Part shown: positions 32,002 to 42,441 of the stretch, one piece after another | Numbering within the stretch: the first letter of the stretch is position 1 | How the letters are laid out: every line of letters starts with the position of its first letter | Assembly: GCA_018402455.1 (NCBI GenBank) | Contig: JAGYIG010000004.1 | Location: forward strand, 62,001-126,000 | Length of the DNA stretch: 64,000 nt | Source of the DNA: Opitutaceae bacterium | GTDB taxonomy: Bacteria; Verrucomicrobiota; Verrucomicrobiia; Opitutales; Opitutaceae | Reading direction: 5' to 3' | Program-made: the position numbers and the translations under genes | Notes under the pieces: model-generated | Told to the model about the DNA's origin: nothing | Databases searched by the model: none | Seen by the model: only the letters and a program-made list of their open reading frames with translations

Positions 32002-33732
32002 TCAACGGTTTCGGTCCGCCCGGATACCGGCCCAACGCAACAGCACCCCGCAGGTCAGCACAAACGCCGCCAGACACGCAATGGCCACCCGATCACCCAA
32101 GGTATTGGGCACCAACAAAAATGCCGTCAGCAGTCCACCGGTCACGAGGATCAAATTACCCGTGATCTTCGCTTGCGCGCCATCCAGCGAACCGCCGATT
32201 TCCGTTTCGAAATCTATCGGCGTCTGGGTGCGCTCCCAAAACTCGGTCTCCCGGGTGAGGTCTGCCGCGCGGCGCCGCTGCCGGAAGGGCCAGGCCAGCA
32301 GGAGCGCCAGCAGCGCGCCCAACACGACGAGGAAGCTGCGCTCCTGCAGCGCCCACACGTTGCCGTTCATTTTCTCATCGATGACGGTGTAGAGGGACAT
32401 GATCAGGCCGCCGCCGAGCATCACAAAATAATACCAGCCCGGCATCTTGCGGATAAAAATTCCGGCCACCAGCGGCAGGGTGATCGGAATCGAGACCACC
32501 GAGGCGATGATCATGTAGGAATCAAACATGGCAAACCGGGTCTGCTGGGAGAGCCCGATCGACATGCTGATGATGAGAATCCCCAGCAGCACCGTGATGC
32601 TGCGGCAGAGTCGCAGTTGCACGAAATCGGACAGCGCCGCCTTCCCCATCCACTTGCGCAGGGGCAGCAGAAAATTGTTCACCAGCACCCCGGTCGTCGT
32701 GTTCAAGCCCCAGTCCATGCTACTCATGGTCGCCGAGAACATGGCCGCAATCATGACCCCCAACAGGCCGTTGGGCAGCACGTGCGCCGCGGTGATCGCA
32801 TAAGACGTCGTCGCCGGATCACCCACCGCCATCGCCATGACTTCGTCGGCGTAGAGGAACCGCGCGACCATGGGTGGGATAAACCAAACCGCCACCCCGA
32901 TGGCCATCAGCGCCATGCAGAACCAGCTCGCCCGCGACGCCTCCCGGCCGTCCTTGGCCGCCAGGAACTTGTTGGCCGCCCCGAGGTGAATCTGGGAAAT
33001 CATCTGCATCACGAACGCCATCACCATCCACAGCCCGGTGTAACGGTCATTGGGGAATTGGCCGGGCTCCTTCACAAAGGTGAAACTGCCCTCGGCCACC
33101 ATCTGCTGGTAGTTCTCGATAAACGCGCCCACGCCACCCACCTCCATGATGCAGAGCACGGCCATCAACAACGTCATGCCATACATGATCACGCCCTGGA
33201 CCACATCGGTCGCCATCACCCCCCACATGCCCCCCGTGGTGGAGTAGGCCAAAGTAATCACGCCGATGATGGTGATCATCCAAATCACCGGCAGGCCAAA
33301 CACCGCACTGACAAATACCGCCAAGGCCCACAGCTGAATCGCGGCACTCAGCGGATTCAAAATGATGCCGGTGATGACAAAGGTCTGCTCGGCCCCCAGC
33401 CCAAACCGCGCGCGCACCAAATCACCGGAGGTGTAGGCACGTGACTGACGCCACCAGCGGCCGAGAAACGTCGCCCCCAGAATAAACCCAGTGATGTTGG
33501 CCAGGTAGATGATGACAGCCGACGGGCCCGCCTCGAAAATCGCCGACGCATTGCCGGTGAAGGTGAACGCACTGATGCCCGCCATGAGCATGCTGGTGCC
33601 CACCATCCACCACGTGCCCCGACCACCTCCGCGCACAAAATCACTCAGGTTGTTGTTGAAACGGGCGAAGACGCCGCCGATGACGATCAACAGAATGAAA
33701 TAAGCACCGAGGGTGACGTATTCGAGATTCAT
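32002..33732 (-). CDS. sodium:solute symporter (SSS family)
   Basis: The 576-residue membrane protein has about 13-14 hydrophobic helices. It follows the SSS pattern: FVRGGGRGTWWMVGTSMLMA, GISAFTFTGNASAIFEAG near the N-terminus, and MFSATMSSMDWGLNTTTGVL in the helix corresponding to SGLT TM8, which binds sodium. Members import sugars, inositol, proline or sialic acid with Na+. The cargo here is unknown; its association with polysaccharide degraders makes a sugar plausible. The nearest genes are not catabolic. The C-terminal stretch (about 490-576) has two extra helices. Confidence 0.88.
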   Translation of the reverse strand: MNLEYVTLGAYFILLIVIGGVFARFNNNLSDFVRGGGRGTWWMVGTSMLMAGISAFTFTGNASAIFEAGPSAVIIYLANITGFILGATFLGRWWRQSRAYTSGDLVRARFGLGAEQTFVITGIILNPLSAAIQLWALAVFVSAVFGLPVIWMITIIGVITLAYSTTGGMWGVMATDVVQGVIMYGMTLLMAVLCIMEVGGVGAFIENYQQMVAEGSFTFVKEPGQFPNDRYTGLWMVMAFVMQMISQIHLGAANKFLAAKDGREASRASWFCMALMAIGVAVWFIPPMVARFLYADEVMAMAVGDPATTSYAITAAHVLPNGLLGVMIAAMFSATMSSMDWGLNTTTGVLVNNFLLPLRKWMGKAALSDFVQLRLCRSITVLLGILIISMSIGLSQQTRFAMFDSYMIIASVVSIPITLPLVAGIFIRKMPGWYYFVMLGGGLIMSLYTVIDEKMNGNVWALQERSFLVVLGALLALLLAWPFRQRRRAADLTRETEFWERTQTPIDFETEIGGSLDGAQAKITGNLILVTGGLLTAFLLVPNTLGDRVAIACLAAFVLTCGVLLRWAGIRADRNR

Positions 33733-34127
33733 GGGGCAGCGGGGTGGGGGCGGGGTGCGGGGAACCGCCTCTCAAATTAGGTAGGCCCTCCGTTCTGAAA
33801 CCTGCCTCCCAATCGGCAACGTAATAGTCCGAAAATTCAGACAATTATCCCTGAAATTTCATCTCTACCCTACCGCCATCTAGTAACCACATCTATGAAC
33901 GAAGTGAATGGCCTGACATGGACCCAAATAAGCACGAATGGCGTTCCGTCTACCGGCTTCACGTCGAGGAGGATAAAAAAAGGTTTCAGTGCGTAGCGGT
34001 AGCGAAGCCAATTCGGGTCCCTTCGTGGTTCAAATACCTCCCTGCCTCTCAGCGGCATTTCTTGATCCTCGATCCCTGATACTTGCGACTTGAGCGAACT
34101 GGCCGGAACCGGCTATTTTCGCTCCTT
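33733..34127. other. 395-bp intergenic region
   Basis: This gap separates the divergent symporter and glycyl-tRNA synthetase genes and should contain both promoters. A 62-codon minus-strand frame at 33870-34058 has no recognisable features. The minus strand near 33768 reads tttgagaggcggttcc, resembling the motif upstream of xylA. No RNA gene or T-box was recognised upstream of glyS. Confidence 0.4.
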
Positions 34128-35656
34128 ATGTCCAAGCCTGCCGAGTCTTCCGCCAACCTCATGGAGTCCATCGTTTCCCTCGCGAAACGGCGGGGCTTTG
34201 TTTTCCAGTCGTCCGAAATCTACGGCGGCTACAACGGCTTCTTCGACTTCGGCCCCCTTGGGATCGAGCTCAAAAAGAACATCCGCGACTGCTGGTGGGA
34301 CGATATGGTGCGCCGCCGCGACGACGTCGTGGGGGTGGAGACTTCCATCATCATGCACCCCAAGGTGTGGCAGGCCTCCGGCCACGTCGGGGGCTTCACC
34401 GATCCCCTCGTCGATTGCAAAGTGTCGAAGCAGCGCTTCCGCGCCGACCAACTTTTCTTCGCGGCCGTCACCGTTGACGGTGAGACCAAGGGCTACGTTT
34501 CCGCCCTCGAATCGGAAGACACCGCCGGCGAACTGCAGGCCGCCGCCGAGAAGCTCAAGCGCAAGCAAGCCCTCCAAGGCGAACTCGCGCCGATCGTGAT
34601 GCAGGAGTTCACCGCGGCCACGCCCGAACAGATCCCCCTCATCCCCTCGCCCGCCACGGGCGAGGCCGGCAGCCTCACCCCGCCCCGCGACTTCAACATG
34701 ATGTTCGAAACCCACGTCGGCGCCCTGCGCGACGGTTCCTCGGTTTCCTACCTGCGACCGGAAACGGCTCAGGGCATGTTCGTCGACTTCAAACCCATCG
34801 TCGACACCGGCCGGGTCAAGCTGCCCTTCGGCATCGCCCAAATCGGCAAATCGTTCCGCAACGAGATCACGCCGCGCAACTTCATCTTCCGCTCCCGCGA
34901 ATTCGAACAAATGGAGATGGAGTATTTCATCCACGAGGACGCCGATTGGGAAAAGGCGCACCGGGACTGGATCCAATGGTGCTGGGACTGGCTGCTCTCC
35001 ATCGGCCTGCCGGCCGAGATGCTGTCGCTCTACGACCACGAGAAGGCCAAGCTGGCGTTTTACTCCCGCGGCACGACCGACATCATGTTCCAGTATCCGT
35101 TCGGCGTGCAGGAGCTCTGGGGCATCGCCGCCCGCGGCAACTATGACCTGACCCAACACGCCGCCGCCTCCGGCAAGCCGCAGGAGATTTTCGACGAAGC
35201 GACCAAGAAGAAATTCATTCCGCACGTCATCGAGCCCGCGGTCGGCGTCGATCGTATCTTCCTCGCCGTGCTCTGTGCCGCCTACGCGGAGGAGGAGGTC
35301 ACCGACGACAAGGGCAAGACCGAGATCCGCACGGTGCTGCGCCTGAGCCCCCGAATCGCCCCCGTCAAAGTGGCCGTGCTGCCCTTGCTGAAAAACAAGG
35401 AGGCCCTGACCGACCGCGCCAAAGCCCTCTACCAAAAGCTGCAGCGCCGCTACGCCGCCTACTACGACGAGGCGGGGCCATCGGCCGCCGCTACCGCCGC
35501 CAGGACGAGATTGGGACGCCGTATTGTGTCACCATCGACTTCGAGACCATCGAAGGCGAAGGCGACACCTTCACCCTGCGCGAACGCGACTCGATGGCCC
35601 AAAAGCGCATCACCGAAGCCGAGCTCTTCGCCCTCTTGGACGAGCAGGTTTACTGA
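34128..35656 (+). CDS. glyS: glycyl-tRNA synthetase (alpha2 type), apparent frameshift near 35475
   Basis: The ATG at 34128 starts [20 protein letters not shown]. The enzyme charges tRNA-Gly. Class II motifs are visible: [34 protein letters not shown] (motif 2 region), [20 protein letters not shown], and [14 protein letters not shown] (motif 3). After YAAYYDEAG the frame breaks. One missing base in the G run at about 35473-35477 would restore [34 protein letters not shown] and a TGA at 35654-35656, giving the normal anticodon-binding end. As read, the frame continues to 35756 with an unrelated tail. An essential gene is unlikely to be broken, so a sequencing or assembly error is the first explanation. 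Confidence 0.9.
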
Positions 35657-35661
35657 GGCCG

Positions 35662-35850
35662 ATGAAAATCCGCGACGTCCTCAAGCAGCTGCAAAAGGAC
35701 GGATGGGTTCTTGTCAGGACCCGCGGGAGTCATCGTCAATTCCGTCACCCTGTTAAGTCCGGGACGGTGACGGTTGCCGGCCATCCATCCGTGGACTTGC
35801 CGCCGGGGACACTTCGTAGCATCTTCAAACAAGCCGACTTGGAATCATGA
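35662..35850 (+). CDS. hicA: HicA-type mRNA-interferase toxin
   Basis: The 62 residues are a complete HicA (YcfA-like) double-stranded-RNA-binding fold: [29 protein letters not shown] with the catalytic His, and [12 protein letters not shown]. HicA cleaves mRNA when its antitoxin is lost. Its stop codon overlaps the ATG of hicB (ATGA), so the pair is translationally coupled in the usual toxin-first order. It starts 5 bp after the restored glyS stop and may share that transcript. Confidence 0.9.
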   Translation: MKIRDVLKQLQKDGWVLVRTRGSHRQFRHPVKSGTVTVAGHPSVDLPPGTLRSIFKQADLES

Positions 35851-36065
35851 ACCGCCGCTACACCGTAGTTATCGAAAAAGGAACCAACAGTTACGGCGCG
35901 TATGTGCCCGACTTGCCCGGCTGCGTCGCCGCGGCCCGCACCAAGGCCAGCGTGCTTAAGCTGATCCGTGAAGCTATCGAAATCCATGTCGAGGACCTAC
36001 GCGATACCGGAGCCAAAGTCCCTCGCGCCTCCGCCACCGCCATCCCGGTCGAAGTGACCATTTAA
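35847..36065 (+). CDS. hicB: HicB-type antitoxin
   Basis: The 72-residue protein has the HicB partial RNase H fold signature YTVVIEKGTNSYGAYVPDLP, GCVAAARTKASVLKLIREAI and EIHVEDLRDTG. It should bind and block HicA. It lacks the C-terminal DNA-binding domain found in longer HicB proteins, which matches the short 70-80 residue subgroup. It overlaps hicA by 4 bp. Confidence 0.9.
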   Translation: MNRRYTVVIEKGTNSYGAYVPDLPGCVAAARTKASVLKLIREAIEIHVEDLRDTGAKVPRASATAIPVEVTI

Positions 36066-36130
36066 TCAGCCAAATCGCTGCGGTTCCCGATCTTGCGCTG
36101 GGCCAGTTCCACTGTTTGGCGAATTCCCGT

Positions 36131-36477
36131 TTCCCGACGAGCTACTCGAAGCTCTCCTTTTCCCTGGACTCTCTCAGTCGCCAATCCGCAATCATTTGAT
36201 CGATCTGGCCGATGGTTCCCGCGCGGCTGAGTATCGGCTGCAGCGCATCGAGCCCGTTCTCGGGGTCTACGATTTGGTTATTCTCGATCTGGAAAATGTC
36301 CGCGGCATGAACAGCTCGTTCGCCCACGCGCTCCTCATGCCATTGATCGTCAATCACGGTCAAGAGGTCCTGCAAAAACTCCGATTCCGGCACGGCTACC
36401 CCGTAGTCAAACTCATGATTGAAGCGGCGCTGCCAAGGGGAGTCCGAAGCTCAGCCGCAAACGCGGCTCACGTTTGA
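36131..36477 (+). pseudogene. STAS-like (DUF4325-like) fragment
   Basis: The plus-strand frame reads FPDELLEALLFPGLSQSP, then YDLVILDLENVRGMNSSFAH and LMPLIVNHGQEVLQKLRF. The 'aspartate-phi-x-x-V-x-x-M-x-S-S-F-A' segment followed by a helix is the pattern of STAS-like DUF4325 domains, which often occur in anti-phage or regulatory modules. There is no clear ATG and the end passes into unrelated sequence, so it is probably a remnant. A minus-strand frame at 36142-36393 is its shadow. Confidence 0.35.
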
Positions 36478-36906
36478 GGGCTCGCCACTGAGAGCCACTG
36501 AGATCGTCTCCGGGCGGCCAATCGTTTGTCGTCAGCCAGAGGGGATCCAGCCGTCACTTGCCTTCCCAGAGGTTGGGAAGGAGGTAACATCCCTTCCCCG
36601 TCGGGCCCGCTTCGGCGTCACCGCCGACTGAATTTGCTCGATATGCTGGCGCGACGCCGTGAGCAGTCGCCACCGTGGCGATGAGCAGATCGGCCAGTCG
36701 CATTGAGGACTGCCGAACCCGGTCTTGGCCCCAAAGTCACCGATTTTGCCCGTAATCGCCGTCTCCAGCCTGCAATGTCTTGCGACTCACGTCTCGTTGT
36801 GACAGGCGGGAGGATTGCACATCCACCGCCCTCTTTTTCCGCCCCCTATCGCTGGCGTCCGCCTGCCAGCCTGCCGATTTGATTCGACATCAGGGACCTC
36901 CGCCTG
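36478..36906. other. 429-bp region without a supported gene
   Basis: Only short frames occur here, none with recognisable protein features. A palindromic 'cttcccagaggttgggaagg' lies near 36562-36581. The next gene starts at 36907. This may be decayed DNA between the STAS-like remnant and the helicase. Confidence 0.4.
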
Positions 36907-39900
36907 ATGCCCCCCCGCTACCGTCCCACCGCGATGCGCGCCGTGCGCACGCCCGAAGCCATCAAAGCGTTGATCGAACGGCTGGACGCCTTCGACGCGC
37001 GCGCCCGGGAGCGCGGCCGGGATTATCTGAAGGACGGAGCCGTCGCCGCCGTATGGTCGGAAGCGGATCACTTGGTCAAAGCCGAGGTGGTGGGCAACGC
37101 CCGCTACCAGCTCACGTGGTTCTTCACCCGCGGTAAGTGGACTTTCCAGTGCTCCTGCCCGGACAAACGTGACTGCAAGCACGCCTACGCCTCCGGTTAT
37201 GCTTGGATCACCGCGGTGGAAACCGGCGCCCCGGATGGCCGCCGCGATCCCCGGACCATTCCCCACCGCTTGGAGAGCACCTTCACCCAGGCCGTCACGT
37301 CCTCCGACGAACACGCCCTGGAGAAGGAGCTCGCCCGCTGGTTGCGGGTGCTGCCTTCACCCGAATCCACGGCCGCCGCGGCCGCTCCGCACCCCCTCTT
37401 CGAAGACATCGCGGGACTGCGGGTGCGACTGGATCACGCCGGCAATTGGCTGATCGAGGTGCAACGCCGCGGCCAAAAACCGTGGAAACCGCCCACCCAG
37501 CGTTGGTTCAACGACTTGGTCAAACTGCGTCCCGCGGACCTCGAAAAACTGCCCCCGGCCGAGGCCAGTCTCGTGGCCGCCCTCGCCGTCCTCGCCGACC
37601 CGCCTCCTGCCCACCGGTCTCACCGCCAGAAGCGCCGCTACCCGCCGAAGCCGTCGCGGAAGTCCTAGCACCGCGTCCGCCCGCCCCGCTCTGGCCATGC
37701 CCGACGGCCAGCCGCTGACGATTAGGCCGGATCCCGTTGGTGCCCAGGGGCCACCCTCGCCGCCGACGGCGACGACCGCCTGGATCTGCAAATGGTCACC
37801 CCGGATGGCCGCCCGGCCGAACGCCGTCCTCGTCGCCCCAAACCGCAGCCGCTCTATCTTTTCGAAAACCAACTTTGGCGAGGACCGCCGCCCTCGCCCA
37901 CCCCGCAGTTGCCGGTGGCGGCCCTCAGTGACGCCCGGCTGCTGCCCCGGCTGCGCGCCGTCGGCCTGCGTCTGCCCGCGGGCATGGCCGCCGAGCTGAA
38001 GGTGGTCACGTTGCAGCCCCGGCTGAAGTGTTGGCTCACGCCCGGGTTTGACGGGGCGGACCGGGAGATGCACGCCCAGTTGACCGCCGGGTCGATCCAC
38101 CCGCCTTGCGAGCAACAATGGACGGGCGACGCGGAGGGTTGGCAGTGGACCAAGGCGGGGGCGCCGCCGCCCCGCGAAGTGGGCAAACCCGCCCTGGAGT
38201 TCGATTTCGCCCGCGCCCGGGAGGCCAGCGACAGCTTCAACGGCTTCCGCTTGATGTGGGATGGCTGGGCTGGGGCCTGGATCCGGCCGGTGGACGAGGA
38301 CTTTGCCGACAGCTTCCTGCGCTGGCACGCCGGCCTCTCCCCGCAAATCGAAACCGACCTCTCACCCGAGCTCGCCAGCCTCCTGGCCGCCCCCTTGAGC
38401 GCTCGGGTGGAGTTGCGCCTCGATGCGGCGGCCGACTCCGACAAGGACTGGTTCGACCTGACCGTCGGGCTGCAGGTGGATGACACCCATTTGAACGCCG
38501 CTGAAATCAAGCTGCTGCTCAAAGCCCACGGCAAATGGGTGCACCTGCCCCGGCACGGCTGGCGGCGGGTCGAAGCCGAAGCGGCGGTCGACGAGGAGAC
38601 CAACGAAGCGCTGGAGCGGTTGGGGTTGGGCGTCGCGGATGTGTTGGAGAGCGGCGTACCCGCGAAGCACCGCTTTCATACCCTGCAACTCGCACTCGAG
38701 GCCAACCGGCTGGCCGCCCGCGACGAGCGCATGGTCGAGCGCCTGAAGCACCGGGCGGCCCAGATCGCCGCCATCCCTCCCCCCGATTTGCCTCTCGGCC
38801 TGAAAGCCGATTTGCGGCCCTACCAAAAGGAGGGGTTTCAATTTCTATGCCACCTCTCGCAACAGGGCTTCGGCGGGATTCTGGCCGACGACATGGGCTT
38901 GGGCAAAACCGTGCAGACGCTGGCTTGGATGCTGCACCTGCGCGGCACCGGGACCGCGGGGTTCCGGGCGCTGGTGGTGTGCCCCAAGAGCGTCACCCAT
39001 GGCTGGGAAACGGAGGCCGCCCGGTTCACGCCGGATCTGAGCACAGAGGTGTTTTCGACCGAAATCGGTCAACTCGACGGCTCGCCCCCGACTCCGGATG
39101 TCCTCGTGGCCAACTACACCCAACTGCGCCGACACGCGGACCAGTTTCGGAGCTTGAAATGGGACGTGGTGGTGCTCGACGAAGGGCAGTTCATCAAAAA
39201 CCCCAAGAGTCAGGTCGCGCTCGCCGCCCGCGCCTTGTCCGCGCGCCACCGGGTGGTGCTCACCGGCACGCCGATCGAGAATCGCCTCACCGACCTGTGG
39301 AGCCTGTTTGCCTTTGCGCAACCCGGGTTGCTGGGCGACCAGATCCATTTCCGCCGCCAATACGGCGAGGCGAGCTCCGCGGGGGTCGAGCGCCTGCACC
39401 GCCGGGTGAAACACTTTCTCCTGCGCCGCACCAAGGCTCAGGCCGCCCCGGATCTGCCGGCCCGCAGCGAGGACGACGTGATCATCGACCTCGAGGGCGA
39501 ACAACGCACCCTCTACGATGCCGAGCTGAAACGGGCGCGCGCCGCCCTGCTGGGCGTGGGGACCGCCCAAGAGCTCGGCAAGGTGCGCTTCCATGTCTTG
39601 GCCAGCCTGCTGCGGCTGCGTCAGATCTGTTGCCACCCCGCTCTGGTCGATCCCGCCCACGCCGATATGCCCAGTGCCAAACTGGACGCTCTGCTCGAAC
39701 GGGTGGAGGAGCTGGCCGATGAGGGGCACCAGGTCCTCGTCTTCAGCCAGTTCGTGCAGATGTTGAAACTGATCCGCGATCGGTTGGTGGAGCGCGATAT
39801 CGGCCACCTCATGCTGACGGGGGCGACCGAAAACCGGGCCGAGCTGGTGGACACGTTCCAATCTGATCCCAGCAAAACCGTGTTCCTGCTGTCGCTGAAG

Positions 39901-40176
39901 GCCGCGGGTTTTGGCCTCAACCTGACCGCGGCAAGTTACGCCATCCTCTACGATCCGTGGTGGAATCCCGCCGCCGAAGCTCAGGCCATCGACCGGATTC
40001 ACCGCATTGGCCAAACCAAACCCGTGATCGCCTACCGCTTCATCACCGCCGGGTCGGTGGAGGAAAAAATCCGCGCCCTGCAGCACGAAAAAGCGGCGCT
40101 CGCCGCCTCGGTGGTGCAGGAGGAAAGCCTCAGCCAGGTAATGGACCTGGACAGCCTCCGCGACATCCTGAGCTGA
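36907..40176 (+). pseudogene. SWIM-SNF2 helicase split by frameshifts
   Basis: Two frames encode one protein. 36907-37668 (253 residues) holds a SWIM zinc finger, CSCPDKRDCKHAYA (CxC...CxH), near residues 80-95. 37792-40176 (about 794 residues) carries the SNF2 ATPase: motif I DDMGLGKTVQTLAWML, DEGQ box LDEGQFIKNPKSQVALAA, GTPIENRLTDLWSLF, and C-terminal motifs FSQFVQMLKLIRD and IDRIHRIGQTKP. The break at about 37600-37790 contains AMPDGQPLTI and LDLQMVTPDGRPAE in other frames, so at least two indels interrupt it. SNF2/RapA-like ATPases remodel protein-nucleic acid complexes. The helicase half could still be made alone; the break may be a sequencing error. Confidence 0.8.
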
Positions 40177-40301
40177 CCGCGGTCCGCCGATTCAGCGGGC
40201 GGGGGCGCCCGGGGGTGGGTTTTACACGGGCATGGCTTGCGTTCGCCGAGGTAATCGGTAGGCACTTTCCCCCAAGCACGGTTGGCCGTGCCAGGCTTCC
40301 C

Positions 40302-41321
40302 ATGCGGGACTACTTTCTCAGACGCTTTCTTCTCATCCCCCCCACGTTGATCGGAATCACTCTAATCGTGTTCCTGATTACGCGGGTTGTGCCCGGTGGC
40401 CCCATCGAACGGGCGTTGATGGAAGCACAGATGTCCGGCGATGGCGGCTCCGCCCAAACCAGCAGTCCCGGCGGCGGGGCCATCTCCGAAGAGCAGATGC
40501 AACAGCTCAAGGAATACTACGGCTTCGATAAGCCCGCCCTGCAGGCGTATTTCATCTGGCTGGGCAATCTCGTGCGGGGCGACCTGGGCACCTCCTACCG
40601 CTACAACGAACCCGTCTCGACCATCATCGCCGAGCGGCTGCCCGTCTCGGTTTTCTACGGGGTCATCACCTCCATCTTGGTCTACGGCGTGTGCGTGCCG
40701 CTGGGCGTGCTCAAGGCCGTGCGGCATCGCACGTGGCTCGACAACGCCAGCTCCGCCCTCGTCTTCATCGGGTATGCCATCCCCGGATACGCCCTCGGCG
40801 CGCTGCTGGTGGTGTATTTTTCCGCCCGCCTCGGGTGGTTTCCGATGGGGGGCTTCCAGAGCCGCGACTTCGAAGACCTCACCCTCTGGGGCCAGATCCT
40901 CGATATCAGCCACCACGCCGTGCTGCCCCTGATCTGCTACACGATCGGGAGCTTCGCGTTCGTCACCCTGCTGATGAAGAACCACCTCATGGACAATCTG
41001 GCGGCCGACTTTGTGCGCACCGCCATGGCCAAGGGCGTTTCGTTCCGCCAGGCGGTGCTCAAACACGCCCTGCGCAATTCTCTGATCCCGCTGGCCACCA
41101 ATTTCGGTCAAAACCTCAGCGTACTCGTGACCGGCTCGTTCCTCATCGAGTTCATTTTCGACATCAACGGCATGGGCCTGCTCGGCTACACGTCCGTGGT
41201 GGACCGCGACTACCCCACCGTGATGGGGGTGCTCATCGTTTCCTCCATCCTCATTCTGTTGGGCAATATTCTCGCCGATATTCTGGTCGCGTTGGTCGAT
41301 CCCCGCGTGCGCTTCAAGTGA
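40302..41321 (+). CDS. peptide ABC transporter permease, YejB-like
   Basis: The ATG at 40302 gives 339 residues. The protein has the DppB/OppB permease layout: an N-terminal helix (LRRFLLIPPTLIGITLIVFL), an extracytoplasmic loop with the YejB-like AISEEQMQQLKEYYGFDKPA, and five more helices. The coupling-helix motif is YALGALLV... through FVRTAMAKGVSFRQAVLKHA. Insertion of a long loop with GPIERALMEAQMSGDG is typical of the YejB branch, which with YejA/E/F imports oligopeptides and microcin C-like compounds. It opens a six-gene operon. Confidence 0.88.
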   Translation: MRDYFLRRFLLIPPTLIGITLIVFLITRVVPGGPIERALMEAQMSGDGGSAQTSSPGGGAISEEQMQQLKEYYGFDKPALQAYFIWLGNLVRGDLGTSYRYNEPVSTIIAERLPVSVFYGVITSILVYGVCVPLGVLKAVRHRTWLDNASSALVFIGYAIPGYALGALLVVYFSARLGWFPMGGFQSRDFEDLTLWGQILDISHHAVLPLICYTIGSFAFVTLLMKNHLMDNLAADFVRTAMAKGVSFRQAVLKHALRNSLIPLATNFGQNLSVLVTGSFLIEFIFDINGMGLLGYTSVVDRDYPTVMGVLIVSSILILLGNILADILVALVDPRVRFK

Positions 41322-41334
41322 TCCGTCCCGTCCC

Positions 41335-42411
41335 ATGGCCCTGAAGTCACGCTTCCTCCTTGATCCGCTGACCCGCAAAAAGCTGCGGCGCTTTCGGTCG
41401 ATCCGGCGCGGCTACGTTTCGTTTCTATTGCTGACCACCGCCATCCTGCTGTCGATCATTGCGGAGCTGCTGGTGAATAGTCGGGCCCTGATCGTCCACT
41501 ACGAGGGGGAGACGTTTTTCCCCACCTATGGCGGAATTTCCACCGGCCGGGATTTCGGTCTGAACTACGACTACGAGGTCAACTACCGCGACCTCCAAGC
41601 CGCGTTTAAGGCCGACCCCGCCTCGGGTAACTGGGTGCTGATGCCCCCGGTGCCCTTCGATCCGCTGGAGAACTGCTACCCCGGCGAATCCTTCCGCCCC
41701 CGTCCACCGAGCTTCGCCGAGGGCCACTATCTTGGCACCGACCAGATTAACCGCGATATCCTCGCCCGGCTGGTCTACGGGTTTCGCAACGCCCTGATCT
41801 TCTCGGCCGCGTTTCTGGTTTTCACCTACCTCATCGGCATCACCCTCGGCTGCCTGATGGGTTACTTCGGCGGGTGGTTCGACTTGGGCGTACAGCGCCT
41901 GATCGAGATCTGGTCCAACATCCCGTTCCTGTTTGTCGTCATCATCGTGGCGTCCGTTATTCCCGCTGGTATCGGCATGAATCTCGGCGTGCTGCTGTTC
42001 ATCGTCGTGCTGTTTTCCTGGACGAGCATGACCTACTACATGCGCTCGGCGACGTATAAGGAGAAGACACGCGACTACGTGCATGCCGCCGAAGTGCTCG
42101 GAGCGAGCACCTCCCGGATCGTTTTTCGCCACATCCTGCCCAACGTGCTTTCGACCTTGGTGACGTTCATTCCTTTCACCATCGCGAGCTCGATCAGCGC
42201 GCTCACCGCACTCGATTTTCTCGGCTTCGGCCTGCCGCCCCCCACCCCGAGTTGGGGGGAACTTCTCCGCCAGGGCACCTCCAACCTACAGGCCCCTTGG
42301 ATCGTGGCCTCAGCCTTCTCCGCTCTGGTCCTCGTGCTGGTGCTGGTGACCTTTGTGGGCGAAGCGATCCGGGAGGCCTTCGATCCTAAAAAGTTCACCG
42401 TCTACCGCTGA
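41335..42411 (+). CDS. peptide ABC transporter permease, YejE-like
   Basis: The 358-residue permease starts 13 bp after the YejB-like gene. After one helix (about 25-45), it has a large periplasmic domain (about 50-140) with YEGETFFPTYGG, NYRDLQ and YLGTDQINRDILARLVYGFR, then five helices. The EAA-like coupling segment is YVHAAEVLGASTSRIVFRHI. The long periplasmic insertion is characteristic of YejE rather than DppC. It should pair with the YejB-like protein as the membrane channel. Confidence 0.88.
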   Translation: MALKSRFLLDPLTRKKLRRFRSIRRGYVSFLLLTTAILLSIIAELLVNSRALIVHYEGETFFPTYGGISTGRDFGLNYDYEVNYRDLQAAFKADPASGNWVLMPPVPFDPLENCYPGESFRPRPPSFAEGHYLGTDQINRDILARLVYGFRNALIFSAAFLVFTYLIGITLGCLMGYFGGWFDLGVQRLIEIWSNIPFLFVVIIVASVIPAGIGMNLGVLLFIVVLFSWTSMTYYMRSATYKEKTRDYVHAAEVLGASTSRIVFRHILPNVLSTLVTFIPFTIASSISALTALDFLGFGLPPPTPSWGELLRQGTSNLQAPWIVASAFSALVLVLVLVTFVGEAIREAFDPKKFTVYR

Positions 42412-42441
42412 TTCCGGTCCACGTTCTGCTTGCTCCAATTT

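Noticed and set aside
33870-34058. 62-codon minus-strand frame between symporter and glyS
   Set aside because: No ribosome-binding site, no recognisable features, and it lies in the likely promoter region.
36142-36393. 83-codon minus-strand acidic frame
   Set aside because: Antisense of the STAS-like fragment, which has the better domain match.
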